Positions 16,608-25,239 of a DNA stretch of 32,917 bases are shown piece by piece. The notes below the pieces were generated by a model. It did not search any database. It saw only the letters and a program-made list of their open reading frames with translations, and had not been told where the DNA came from. How positions within the stretch are numbered: the stretch's first letter is position 1; the number at the start of each line of letters is the position of its first letter. Both the position numbers and the translations under genes were made by a program. Origin of the DNA: Primorskyibacter marinus (GTDB taxonomy: Bacteria; Pseudomonadota; Alphaproteobacteria; Rhodobacterales; Rhodobacteraceae); contig NZ_QJSD01000022.1 in NCBI RefSeq assembly GCF_003313245.1, positions 1 through 32,917 of the forward strand, given 5' to 3'.

Positions 16608-18827
16608 TTATTTATCCTCTATGGACCAATCGCTGCTGTTGTCAGCCCCGTCGGCATCATCGCCCGGCTGAGAATCCGGAAATTGGATCGCCCGATGGCC
16701 GCCGGAAAAAGTTTCCGCGGCGTCATCTCGATTATTGGGTTCTGAGGTTTCCGAAGTCGCTGATCCGGCCGTTGGAAGGCTGGTTCCCCAGCTACCTCGG
16801 TCCTCATCATAGGGGTTCTTTGGTTCCGTCTCGGAGGTCGTGAAACCGATGAACAGGCGGTCTTCCTCGTAGTCCATGCGTTTCTCGGACCAGTCCTCCA
16901 TAATGAGACCGACACGGGTCATGGCGGCGCTGTTGGTTTCCTTGATGTAGTCGAGCGCCTGGCGCACGACGGCAAAGTTGACCTCAGCAGACTGCGAGTT
17001 TTGGGCCCGAATTTCTGCAGCGGCGTTGACCCATTCCTGTGCCGACCCCCCCTGATACCGATCGAAGACCGCGGGTATCTCATACCACCGCCCATTCAAT
17101 TCGACCCAGATCGCACCGATATCCTCTGGATACCACCGGATTGCGACCTTGCGATCCTCCGACTCGGTCATGAAGCGTGCCAGAACCTCTGAGTGATAGC
17201 GGACCCCCAGGATTGTGATCCCCTGCTTCGTAGCAGTGCGTTCCCGCTCTTGGCCGAAAATCAAGCGCCGACGCCCGAGATCAGGCGGGGGCTGCACCCC
17301 GAATTTTTCTACCAGCCGGTTCCAGCAATCCAGCGGCGTCTCACCGTTCAGCCCGCTATGGGGCGAGCGATGATAAACGTCCACGACGTAGCGAACCAAA
17401 ACTGTGCAGAACTCTTCTGGAGTGAGGACGGCGCGCTTGTCGGACTCGTAGTCACCGCGTTTGACGCTGTTGCTAAAGGTCCGTCCGCTCAACCTGGGCA
17501 TAAGCTGTGTTGCGAATGTCCCGAATACCCGCTCGATGCGTCCTTTTAGATGCGGATCGCCAGCCGGGCAGTACTCTACTGTAATTCCAAGATCAGAGGT
17601 TCGGGCCTGGACCAGGCTCGAAATGTTGTACGCCGCGCAATCCGTTACGATGACGGAAGGCCATCCGAACTGGTTCCAAGGCGTGAGGCCGCCACACGCA
17701 TCCCCCCAGACACCCTTGTCCCGCATCATCATTTCAATCACTCGCAACGCGCTTTGGGAATTCGGCGTACGCGAGATAACCATCCCGACAATACAGCGAG
17801 TTGCGCAGCAGATAGCGACGGTGATCCACCAGCGCGCCTTCTTCTTGTCGAGGCCGAACTTTTTCTTTTCCTCGTCGGTCAGATGGTGGAACAACCCGCC
17901 TTCCGCCATAAGGGTTATGGCGTCGACTTCCCACTCATCGAACTCGACCCTTTGCATTGGTCGTTCGATCTGCAGCCCCATGCCCACTGGCGCGAACTGC
18001 CGGTTCGCAGCTTGGCGACCATGCCGGGTCAATGTCATGTCGAACCGGTTGAGCTTGCGGATCGCCTGCCGCACCGTCTCGCGCGACGGGCGGACGATTT
18101 CGGGCTCGCCTTCGGCTCGGCGGCGCTCGTTCTCCTCGAGAAAGGCGGTTTTGACCTCATTGAAAATGATTGCCTGGGAAGGCCGCTGGTCGCTCAGATA
18201 TTTGCCGACAACCTTGCCCATCAGCATCAACTCGTCAGCAGTCATCCGGCGGTCCCGGTTCCCGCGCTCTGCGCTTTTGTCGTAAAGGCCAGCGAGGCCG
18301 AAACGACGCTCCCTCCTTTCCCATTCCAGAACGGTTTTCGCGCCCAGCTTCTTGGGCACAGCGAGATAGTCGCTGTCGCCCTCGCGTTGTTCCATTTCCA
18401 TAATTTCGCCAGCACGCATCCTGATATACCCAAGGACAGGTCTGACAGACGTGGCGATCCGAGTGACATCATTGGTCTCGTCATTCAGAAGTTCACGGAA
18501 GGCTTTCACCACCGAAAAACGCATGCTGGCCTTTCTCTGTGCCTTCGTGCCGCGCAGTGAAAGCAGATCACCGTCCGGTAGAAGGCGCTGACGCAGATGC
18601 TCGGGCTGGTACTCGTTGGGTGTGCACTCAAAATTGCCAACCGCAAGGTAGCGGCTGATTTCGGCATTAGTCATCACCTGGGGAACGCCCGTTCCTTTCG
18701 CCGCGACGAAAATGTGCCCTTCCTCGCGGGTCTGAAAGTAACGGTGCGGCTGGCCGCCGATGACAATGCCATCGTATTCAGAGAACGAAAATTTGGGCTG
18801 TGCGGGGCTGGGTGTGGTGGCGATCAT
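16608..18827 (-). CDS. tnsB: TnsB-like DDE transposase (intact copy)
   Basis: The strand-transfer transposase of the intact Tn7-like operon. After an N-terminal DNA-binding region (about 1-285) comes the RNase H-like core: D297 in DEWEVD (or D302), D396 in VTDCAAYN and E432 in RIERVFGT. There are 35 residues between the last two. A Mu-type C-terminal beta-barrel and a charged tail follow. The 739-residue length is normal. The gene aligns by eye over its length with the broken first copy (shared RPLQRVE-like lead, ETPL-CWNRLV, GVRYHSEVLARF), yet the two differ at many positions, so they are diverged relatives and not a recent duplication. Its ATG overlaps the tnsA stop as ATGA. Confidence 0.92.
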   Translation of the reverse strand: MIATTPSPAQPKFSFSEYDGIVIGGQPHRYFQTREEGHIFVAAKGTGVPQVMTNAEISRYLAVGNFECTPNEYQPEHLRQRLLPDGDLLSLRGTKAQRKASMRFSVVKAFRELLNDETNDVTRIATSVRPVLGYIRMRAGEIMEMEQREGDSDYLAVPKKLGAKTVLEWERRERRFGLAGLYDKSAERGNRDRRMTADELMLMGKVVGKYLSDQRPSQAIIFNEVKTAFLEENERRRAEGEPEIVRPSRETVRQAIRKLNRFDMTLTRHGRQAANRQFAPVGMGLQIERPMQRVEFDEWEVDAITLMAEGGLFHHLTDEEKKKFGLDKKKARWWITVAICCATRCIVGMVISRTPNSQSALRVIEMMMRDKGVWGDACGGLTPWNQFGWPSVIVTDCAAYNISSLVQARTSDLGITVEYCPAGDPHLKGRIERVFGTFATQLMPRLSGRTFSNSVKRGDYESDKRAVLTPEEFCTVLVRYVVDVYHRSPHSGLNGETPLDCWNRLVEKFGVQPPPDLGRRRLIFGQERERTATKQGITILGVRYHSEVLARFMTESEDRKVAIRWYPEDIGAIWVELNGRWYEIPAVFDRYQGGSAQEWVNAAAEIRAQNSQSAEVNFAVVRQALDYIKETNSAAMTRVGLIMEDWSEKRMDYEEDRLFIGFTTSETEPKNPYDEDRGSWGTSLPTAGSATSETSEPNNRDDAAETFSGGHRAIQFPDSQPGDDADGADNSSDWSIEDK

Positions 18828-19498
18828 TTGGAAATCCTCCGACGGACGTATGCCTCGTGCGCGATACGCACCTTGATGACGAGCTGGAGCTCGTGCGAAC
18901 GGATCAGGCGAACAATCGCCCGGAAGCCACGTGCGCCGAGACCTATGGCATCGACCAGGTCCTGGATCTGCGCCGAGGCGACCATTTCATTCATGATCCT
19001 GCGTGCAGTCGCGTCGGCTACAGGGTCGGGACGGCGCATTTCGTGCATCATCTCGGCGTTGAAAAGCTCGACCGGATCGAGGTCTCTCTCGGTCATAATG
19101 ACCACTTCGTCCGCGAAACCCGGCGTCACCTGAGCTGCAATCTGTGCCAACTCGCGTTGAACTTCCGGTTGGCGACGACGGTATTCGGATTTCACCATGA
19201 TCGCCCGACGTGAGCCGTCAGTCATCAAGTCTCGGAAATCGAAATGATGCGTCGCGGTTTCGCCATTCGGCTTCACCCATTTGAACGGCACCTGGTTCTC
19301 CAGGCCTGCCACGTCGGGTCGCGCGATGGTCACCAGAGCCGTGCACAGTTCGGTGTGGCTCTCGATATCCATGGTTTGACCTTCGTCGGGCCCAAAGGTG
19401 AACTGACCGGTAAAATGTGTACGGCGACCTTTGGCGACCTTCCGGGATGTTTGAATCCGCTCTGGCATCACGAGTCCGCCATCTGACAAATATTTCAT
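18824..19498 (-). CDS. tnsA: TnsA-like transposon endonuclease (second copy)
   Basis: The 5' strand nuclease partner of the intact TnsB. The catalytic triad is E50 (SHTELCTALVTIARPDV), D87 (HHFDFRD) and K103 (AIMVKSE), with exactly the same spacing as the first TnsA. I chose ATG 19498 because AAGGAAAG lies just upstream. In-frame starts further up (19516, 19624) add a basic stretch with no match in the other copy. The product is then 224 residues. It is the first gene of the operon tnsA-tnsB-tnsC-tniQ, all overlapping or nearly so. In Tn7 the element's right end lies upstream of tnsA, which would put it in the 19499-20344 gap. Confidence 0.82.
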   Translation of the reverse strand: MKYLSDGGLVMPERIQTSRKVAKGRRTHFTGQFTFGPDEGQTMDIESHTELCTALVTIARPDVAGLENQVPFKWVKPNGETATHHFDFRDLMTDGSRRAIMVKSEYRRRQPEVQRELAQIAAQVTPGFADEVVIMTERDLDPVELFNAEMMHEMRRPDPVADATARRIMNEMVASAQIQDLVDAIGLGARGFRAIVRLIRSHELQLVIKVRIAHEAYVRRRISK

Positions 19499-20344
19499 GC
19501 TCTTTCCTTTTGGCATGAGGGTATCGCTCGCCGGAATTCGCTCCGACGCTGCCCGAAGGCGGCGATACCGATTTCTGGTTTGGTTTTTTTGGGGTCCTGG
19601 GATTTCAGGTGGCCCCGGTTGCAAGCTTCACATTGGAGGGGCTTGCAATATTTCGTGGTCTATTCTGTTTCCTTGACCATGATCGTTCATCTCCTCTTGG
19701 CTGTGGCCTCTCAATTGTCGCCGGGCGCCGGCTGTGTTGACTGAAAGGTTGGCTTGCCGCCTGTTTCACGAAGAAAAATTTGCGTCCCGGTCAGTGTGAT
19801 CTGCCGTTCTGCCTTCGCTTGAGGCCGAGAAACTACCCATTGAGCGCTCCCCAACAACAGCTGATTTTGCCCGAAATAAATTTGCCGAAATCATTTCCGT
19901 CCAAAATAAAACGATCTCAAGGGTCCGCCGAAAAACCACCAAGATACTGATTTTAAACTATAAAATAGTGATTGAGCTGAGCGATGCCTCAAAGACGATC
20001 ACGTAAAAAAATTTGATCACTGATGCAATCGACTGGAATGGCCTCAATCACTCGCCAGGCGCGCGGTAAATTTGCAACAGATCGTCCGGAATATCAAACG
20101 CGGTGGAAAGACCAGGAAGACAATTCGGCTGCAAAACGATTCGTCAAGAGACGTGTAAACCCACCGCGAGAAGCAAAACGCCGGCAACAAATGGCGTTCT
20201 CATCCACGGAATATCTGCGTCACTGCGCAGGATGTATCCGATCTCGAACGGTCTCATCGTCTCCCGCTTCGACCACGGCTTGCCGATCTCTCGAGATCAA
20301 AATGACAGAGAACACATACATGTTGGCTTGTCGCCAGCTTGCAG
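19499..20344. other. Long intergenic region upstream of tnsA; candidate transposon right end
   Basis: No gene is supported over 846 bases. The part from about 19860 to 20020 is notably A/T-rich. It carries near-repeats TTTTGCCCGAAATAAA (19865-19880) and TTTGCCGAAATC (19881-19892), with CCGCCGAAAAACC near 19925. These could be TnsB-binding sites or an operator for the tns operon. GATCAC occurs twice close by (19998-20003, 20015-20020). A plus-strand frame open over 20023-20544 overlaps the DUF3883 gene and looks spurious. On the minus strand a 37-codon frame (20257-20144) ends in a hydrophobic run, but there is no other support for it. Confidence 0.4.
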
Positions 20345-21175
20345 TCATCCAAAGCTGGCTTGGAAACTCGTCGCGGTCAGAGATACATGCGCTTGCAGCG
20401 GTGGCCGCAACTCGAAAGCCTTTGGATCGCGCGCAAACTCATAGACACGCAGCAAGTGCCAATGCTCCCGCCTTTCCTCCGCGACCTCCAGTTCGTTGCG
20501 GGAGATATGAAAAGGGGTGCGTTCCCACCCGTTGGTCGTTTTGACTTCGATCAGGCGATCATGCCCCTCAGGTGTAAAGCTGGCAATGTCGTAGCCCAAC
20601 CCATCGCCGTCGTCCTTAGATACCCAGCGCACCCGCGCCGCGAGGTCATTCCGGCCGTACTGGCTTAAGGTCGCACGCTCATGGTGAAATACCCGCTCCT
20701 CACCGGCATATCCGAGCGCCCGGTTCCGTTCGTCACGGCCGGCGGCATCGAACCGCCGGGCGATGCGCTGCATCTGCTCCAACTCTTCCGGAGGTGGCGC
20801 ATTTCGAAGGGTTGGTGCGACACCGATGAAGAGAGGCGCAGCCTCAGCTAACCCGCGTTGCTCTTTACCGTGAAGTGCCACTTCCCACTCAGGATTTCGT
20901 GCCAACCACCGGGCGGCGGCTTCGGCCAGCGACATCTGGAATTTGAACCTTGGCGCATAACCTTTGATTGTTGGCAGTCCAAGGCCGCGCAAGGCGGCGG
21001 AGATGTTGCACATCTTGAATTCGATGGAACCTCGACTGCGACCGATCTGATCTTGCAAGGAGCGGTTCTGGGCGGCCTTGTTGTAACGACGGCCCGACAG
21101 CTCGTCGCTGAGCATCGAAAAATACCCCGCAACGATTGTATCATTCTCGATATCGGACCAATCACCAGTTGTCAT
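20345..21175 (-). CDS. DUF3883-type protein with PD-(D/E)xK-like core
   Basis: The C-terminal half resembles DUF3883, a domain found in many defence-island proteins. GYDIASFTPEGHD leads to RLIEVKTT, then FHISRNELEVAEE and a strand-turn pattern WHLLRVYEF. D196, E210 and K212 could form a PD-(D/E)xK nuclease site (inference from spacing). The N-terminal half (about 1-150) is helical, with a block at 45-100 that looks like a small DNA-binding or scaffold domain. The 276-residue protein starts at ATG 21175 with a poor ribosome site. It points away from hsdR of the second type I system, with 149 bases between the starts, so the two may share a promoter region. It could belong with that system or be transposon cargo. 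Confidence 0.75.
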   Translation of the reverse strand: MTTGDWSDIENDTIVAGYFSMLSDELSGRRYNKAAQNRSLQDQIGRSRGSIEFKMCNISAALRGLGLPTIKGYAPRFKFQMSLAEAAARWLARNPEWEVALHGKEQRGLAEAAPLFIGVAPTLRNAPPPEELEQMQRIARRFDAAGRDERNRALGYAGEERVFHHERATLSQYGRNDLAARVRWVSKDDGDGLGYDIASFTPEGHDRLIEVKTTNGWERTPFHISRNELEVAEERREHWHLLRVYEFARDPKAFELRPPLQAHVSLTATSFQASFG

Positions 21176-21218
21176 GGCGCGACGTTAATCGGCGTGACTT
21201 GGCGTGTCAGGCGAAAAG

Positions 21219-21232
21219 CGCAGGAGTGGGTG
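21219..21232 (+). repeat. 14-bp direct repeat, right copy
   Basis: An exact copy of CGCAGGAGTGGGTG, also at 9385-9398. It sits in the divergent region between the DUF3883 gene and the second hsdR. The flanks beyond the 14 bases do not match the left copy. Confidence 0.5.
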
Positions 21233-21324
21233 TCAATCTTTGCGATAGCGTACGCTTGTTATTTCTGCCGCTCCCGAAGTAGCCTCAGCAGATAGTTTTT
21301 AGATTTCAATTGCGGCAGGAAAAT

Positions 21325-23787
21325 ATGGACAAGCGGGGCCTTAGCGAGCGCGATATATGCACCAAATTTATCACCCCATCCCTTGTCTCAGCAGGCTGGG
21401 ACGTAAACAGCCAAATCCGCGAAGAGGTCAGTTTCACCAAAGGCCGGATCATCGTCCGCGGGAAAATGGTCAGCCGCGGCGAAGGCAAGCGCGCTGACTA
21501 CATCCTGTCAGCGAAGCCCAACATCACCATCGCCATCATCGAGGCGAAAGACAACAAGCAGCCCGTCGGCGGAGGCATGCAGCAAGCGCTCGGCTATGCG
21601 GAAACGCTGGATATCCCCTTCGTGTTCTCATCGAACGGCGATGGCTTTGTCTTCCACGATCGAACTGGATCTTCATCTAATGTCGAACAGTCCTTGGGCT
21701 TGGATGAATTCCCCAGCCCTCAAGAGCTTTGGCAGCGTTATAAAGAATGGAAGGGTCTCTCCGACGCTGAAGAAAAGGTCGCTCTTGAAGACTACCATGA
21801 TGACGGGTCCGGCAAGGAGCCGCGCTATTACCAAGTTAATGCCATCAACAAAACGATGGAGGCAATTGCCAAGGGGCAGGACCGCGTCCTTCTGGTCATG
21901 GCAACAGGCACCGGCAAAACCTATACGGCTTTCCAGATCATCTGGCGCTTTAGGCAGGCGTTTCCCGGAAAGCGCGTTTTGTTCTTGGCAGACCGGAATG
22001 TGCTTATCGACCAAACCATGGTCAACGATTTCCGGCCCTTTAGTGGCAGGATGGCGAAGCTGTCGACCCAGTCAAAGACCATCGAGCGGCCTGACGGAAC
22101 CAAGGAGAGCGTTACGCTTGCGATAGACAAGAAGCGTCGCATCGACTCTTCATATGAAATCTACCTCGGGCTTTACCAGGCCATCACCGGACCGAACGAG
22201 AGCCAGAAGATCTACCGTGAATTCTCCAAGGACTTTTTCGACCTGATCATTATCGACGAATGTCATCGGGGGAGCGCATCGGCGGACTCCGCTTGGCGTG
22301 AAATCCTCGATCATTTCTCTTCAGCCGTACAGATCGGCCTGACGGCGACGCCCAAGGAAACGGAATACGCGTCGAACATTGATTACTTCGGACCGCCAGT
22401 CTTCAGCTACACTTTGAAGCAAGGCATCCGCGACGGTTTCCTTGCGCCTTACAAGGTCGTCAAAGTCCACGTGGACCGTGACGTTCAAGGGTATCGCCCT
22501 GAGAAAGGACAGCTGGATCGGGATGGAGAAGAGGTCGAGGACCGGATCTACAATGCCAAGGATTTCGACCGAACGCTGGTTTTGGACGACCGTACCAAGC
22601 TCGTCGCGCAGAAGATAACGGAGTTCCTGCGCGAAAGCGGCGACCCGATGGCCAAGACTATCGTGTTCTGCGTGGATCAAGAGCATGCAGCGCGAATGCG
22701 CCAAGCGCTTATCAACGAAAACGCCGACCTCGTCTCAAAGAACGCTCGATACGTGATGCGGATCACCGGGAACGACAAAGACGGCATCGATCAGCTGGGG
22801 AATTTCATCGATCCGGAGGCCGCATACCCCGTGATCGTGACCACATCCAAACTTCTCTCTACCGGGGTCGACGCCCAGACCTGCCGCCTGATCGTGCTCG
22901 ACCGCGAAGTCGGGTCCATGACGGAGTTCAAGCAGATCGTCGGGCGCGGCACGAGGGTGCACGAAGATACGCGCAAGCTGTTCTTCACGCTGATGGATTT
23001 CCGCGGCGCCTCAAGCCATTTCGCAGATCCGGACTTCGACGGCGAGCCTGTTCAAATCTACGAACCCGGTCAGGATGACCCTGTGACCCCGCCGGATGAG
23101 ACGCCCGTTGATACACCGGAGAGCGATGACGCATCAAGCAGTGGGGCTCCTGCGGAAAACGAGACTGTTCTGATTGATCCGAACAACCAGAACCTAACAA
23201 ACGGCACCAAGACCGGCCCGCGCCCCAAGGTTTATATCGACGGCGTGGGCGCTGATATCGTCGCCGAGCGCGTCGAATACCTTGATGAAAACGGCAAGCT
23301 GGTAACCGAGTCCCTGCGCGACTACACCCGCAAGGCCATGCGCCAACGCTTCACCAGCCTTGATGACTTCCTGCGGCGATGGAAGCAGACGGAGCGTAAG
23401 CATGCGCTTGTCGAAGAGCTGGCCGAAGAGGGACTTCCTCTCGACGTGATCGCGGACGAACTGGGGTTTGATCTCGACCCGTTTGACCTGATCTGCCATA
23501 TCGCCTTTGACGCCAAGCCGCTGACCCGCAAAGAACGTGCCGATAATGTGCTCAAGCGAGACGTGTTCACCAAATACGGACCCCAGGCCCGTGCTGTCCT
23601 TGAGGCATTGCTGGAAAAATATGCCGACGACGGCGTCATCAGTATCGACGACCCGAAGATCCTGAAAATCAATCCATTCTCCGGCATGGGCACCGAGGTT
23701 GAACTGATCCGCGCCTTCGGCAAAAAGAACGACTACATTCGCGCCGTGCATGAGATGCAGACGGCGCTCTACGAAGAAAGTGCATAA
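21325..23787 (+). CDS. hsdR: Type I restriction enzyme, R subunit (second system)
   Basis: The ATP-driven restriction subunit of the second type I system. The N-terminal PD-(D/E)xK nuclease shows D58 (ADYILSA), E73 and K75 (IIEAKDNKQ). The SF2 motor shows Walker A MATGTGKT (K198), DECH (D311), GLTATP, then STGVDAQTC and QIVGRGTR. An acidic, Pro-rich linker (about 585-620) leads to an EcoEI-type C-terminal region. It lacks the DUF4145 and coiled-coil lead of the first HsdR, so the two systems are of different lineages. ATG 21325 with AGGA just upstream is preferred to the TTG at 21310. It has 820 residues. hsdM follows after three bases. Confidence 0.95.
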   Translation: MDKRGLSERDICTKFITPSLVSAGWDVNSQIREEVSFTKGRIIVRGKMVSRGEGKRADYILSAKPNITIAIIEAKDNKQPVGGGMQQALGYAETLDIPFVFSSNGDGFVFHDRTGSSSNVEQSLGLDEFPSPQELWQRYKEWKGLSDAEEKVALEDYHDDGSGKEPRYYQVNAINKTMEAIAKGQDRVLLVMATGTGKTYTAFQIIWRFRQAFPGKRVLFLADRNVLIDQTMVNDFRPFSGRMAKLSTQSKTIERPDGTKESVTLAIDKKRRIDSSYEIYLGLYQAITGPNESQKIYREFSKDFFDLIIIDECHRGSASADSAWREILDHFSSAVQIGLTATPKETEYASNIDYFGPPVFSYTLKQGIRDGFLAPYKVVKVHVDRDVQGYRPEKGQLDRDGEEVEDRIYNAKDFDRTLVLDDRTKLVAQKITEFLRESGDPMAKTIVFCVDQEHAARMRQALINENADLVSKNARYVMRITGNDKDGIDQLGNFIDPEAAYPVIVTTSKLLSTGVDAQTCRLIVLDREVGSMTEFKQIVGRGTRVHEDTRKLFFTLMDFRGASSHFADPDFDGEPVQIYEPGQDDPVTPPDETPVDTPESDDASSSGAPAENETVLIDPNNQNLTNGTKTGPRPKVYIDGVGADIVAERVEYLDENGKLVTESLRDYTRKAMRQRFTSLDDFLRRWKQTERKHALVEELAEEGLPLDVIADELGFDLDPFDLICHIAFDAKPLTRKERADNVLKRDVFTKYGPQARAVLEALLEKYADDGVISIDDPKILKINPFSGMGTEVELIRAFGKKNDYIRAVHEMQTALYEESA

Positions 23788-23790
23788 CCC

Positions 23791-25239
23791 ATGTCCGTCC
23801 GCAACCTCGTCAAATCCATCCAAGACATCATGCGCAAGGACACCGGCGTCGACGGTGACGCGCAGCGCATGTCGCAGCTGGTCTGGATGTTCTTCCTCAA
23901 GATCATGGATGACCAGGACGAAGCGCTGGAAATCACCCAAGACGACTACGCCTCGCCCATCCCCGAGGACCTGCAATGGCGGACCTGGGCGGCCGATCCC
24001 GAAGGCATCACCGGCGACACGCTGCTGGAGTTTCTCAACGACGAGCTGTTCCCGCGCCTCAAACAACTCTCCCCGCAAAAAGGGCCCCGCGCCAAGGTCG
24101 TCCGCGATGTTTTTGAGGACGCCTATAACTACATGAAATCCGGCCAGCTTCTGCGGCAGGTGATCAACAAGATCAACGAGGTCGATTTCAACAATCTCAC
24201 CGAACGCCAGCACTTTGGCGACATCTACGAACAGCTGCTGAACGACCTTCAGAACGCGGGAAACGCCGGCGAATATTACACGCCCCGCGCGGTGACCGCT
24301 TTCATGGTCCAGCAGATCGACCCCACCCCGGGCGAGGTGCTTTTTGACCCCGCTTGCGGCACCGGCGGTTTTCTGACCTGCGCCATGCGCCACATGCGCG
24401 ATAAGCACATCAAGCGCCCCGAAGACGAGACACTGATGCAGGCCTCCCTGCGCGCCGTCGAGAAAAAGCCCCTGCCCCACATGCTCTGCGTCACCAACAT
24501 GTTGCTGCACGGGGTGGAGGAGCCATCATGGGTCCGCCATGACAACACGCTCGCCCGTCCACTGGTCAGCTGGGGTCAGGCGGACAAGGTCGACATTGTC
24601 CTGTCCAACCCGCCCTTCGGCGGCAAGGAAGAGGATGGGATCGAAAACAACTTCCCCACCTTCCGCACCCGCGAAACCGCCGACCTGTTTCTTGCCCTCA
24701 TCATCCGCCTGCTCAAGGACAAAGGCCGCGCCGCCGTGGTCCTGCCCGATGGCTCGCTCTTTGGCGAGGGGATCAAGACCCGGCTCAAGGAGCACCTGCT
24801 TGAGGAATGCAACCTGCACACCATCGTGCGGCTGCCGAACTCCGTCTTCAAACCCTATGCCTCCATCGGCACCAACCTGCTGTTCTTTGAAAAGGGCACG
24901 CCCACGCAGGACATCTGGTATTGGGAACACCGCGTGCCCGAGACGCAGAAGGCCTATTCCATGACCAAGCCGATCCGGCTGGAGCATCTGGACGATTGCG
25001 CCGCATGGTGGGGCGGGCCGACCCGCGAAAGGCGTGAGGAAAGCGAGCGCGCCTGGAAAGTGTCGATCGACGAGATACGCGAACGCGGCTTCAACCTCGA
25101 CATCAAGAACCCGCATGTGGAGGCAGAAGACTGGGGCGACCCAGAGACCCTTTTGGGCGACCTGACCAAGGCCGAGGCTTCGGTCGACAGCCTGCGGGCC
25201 GAGCTGAAGGCCATTCTGACAGAGGCACTGGCGCGATGA
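23791..25239 (+). CDS. hsdM: Type I restriction-modification, M subunit (second system)
   Basis: The adenine-N6 methyltransferase subunit of the second system. The N-terminal helical domain (QLVWMFFLKIMDD) is followed by EYYTPRAV, motif I DPACGTGGF from residue 186 and motif IV NPPF from residue 273. The 482-residue length is normal. It differs clearly from the first HsdM (for example DPACGTGGF against DPAAGTGGF). The stop overlaps the next gene as ATGA; that gene is not hsdS but a nuclease-like protein, which is unusual. Confidence 0.95.
   Translation: MSVRNLVKSIQDIMRKDTGVDGDAQRMSQLVWMFFLKIMDDQDEALEITQDDYASPIPEDLQWRTWAADPEGITGDTLLEFLNDELFPRLKQLSPQKGPRAKVVRDVFEDAYNYMKSGQLLRQVINKINEVDFNNLTERQHFGDIYEQLLNDLQNAGNAGEYYTPRAVTAFMVQQIDPTPGEVLFDPACGTGGFLTCAMRHMRDKHIKRPEDETLMQASLRAVEKKPLPHMLCVTNMLLHGVEEPSWVRHDNTLARPLVSWGQADKVDIVLSNPPFGGKEEDGIENNFPTFRTRETADLFLALIIRLLKDKGRAAVVLPDGSLFGEGIKTRLKEHLLEECNLHTIVRLPNSVFKPYASIGTNLLFFEKGTPTQDIWYWEHRVPETQKAYSMTKPIRLEHLDDCAAWWGGPTRERREESERAWKVSIDEIRERGFNLDIKNPHVEAEDWGDPETLLGDLTKAEASVDSLRAELKAILTEALAR

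Noticed and set aside
17550-18560. Plus-strand ORF of 336 codons opposite the intact tnsB
   Set aside because: The minus strand carries the DD35E core here; the plus-strand frame has no recognisable domain.
20023-20544. Plus-strand ORF of 173 codons
   Set aside because: Its second half overlaps the well-supported DUF3883 gene on the other strand, it has a biased composition, and no ribosome site or motif.
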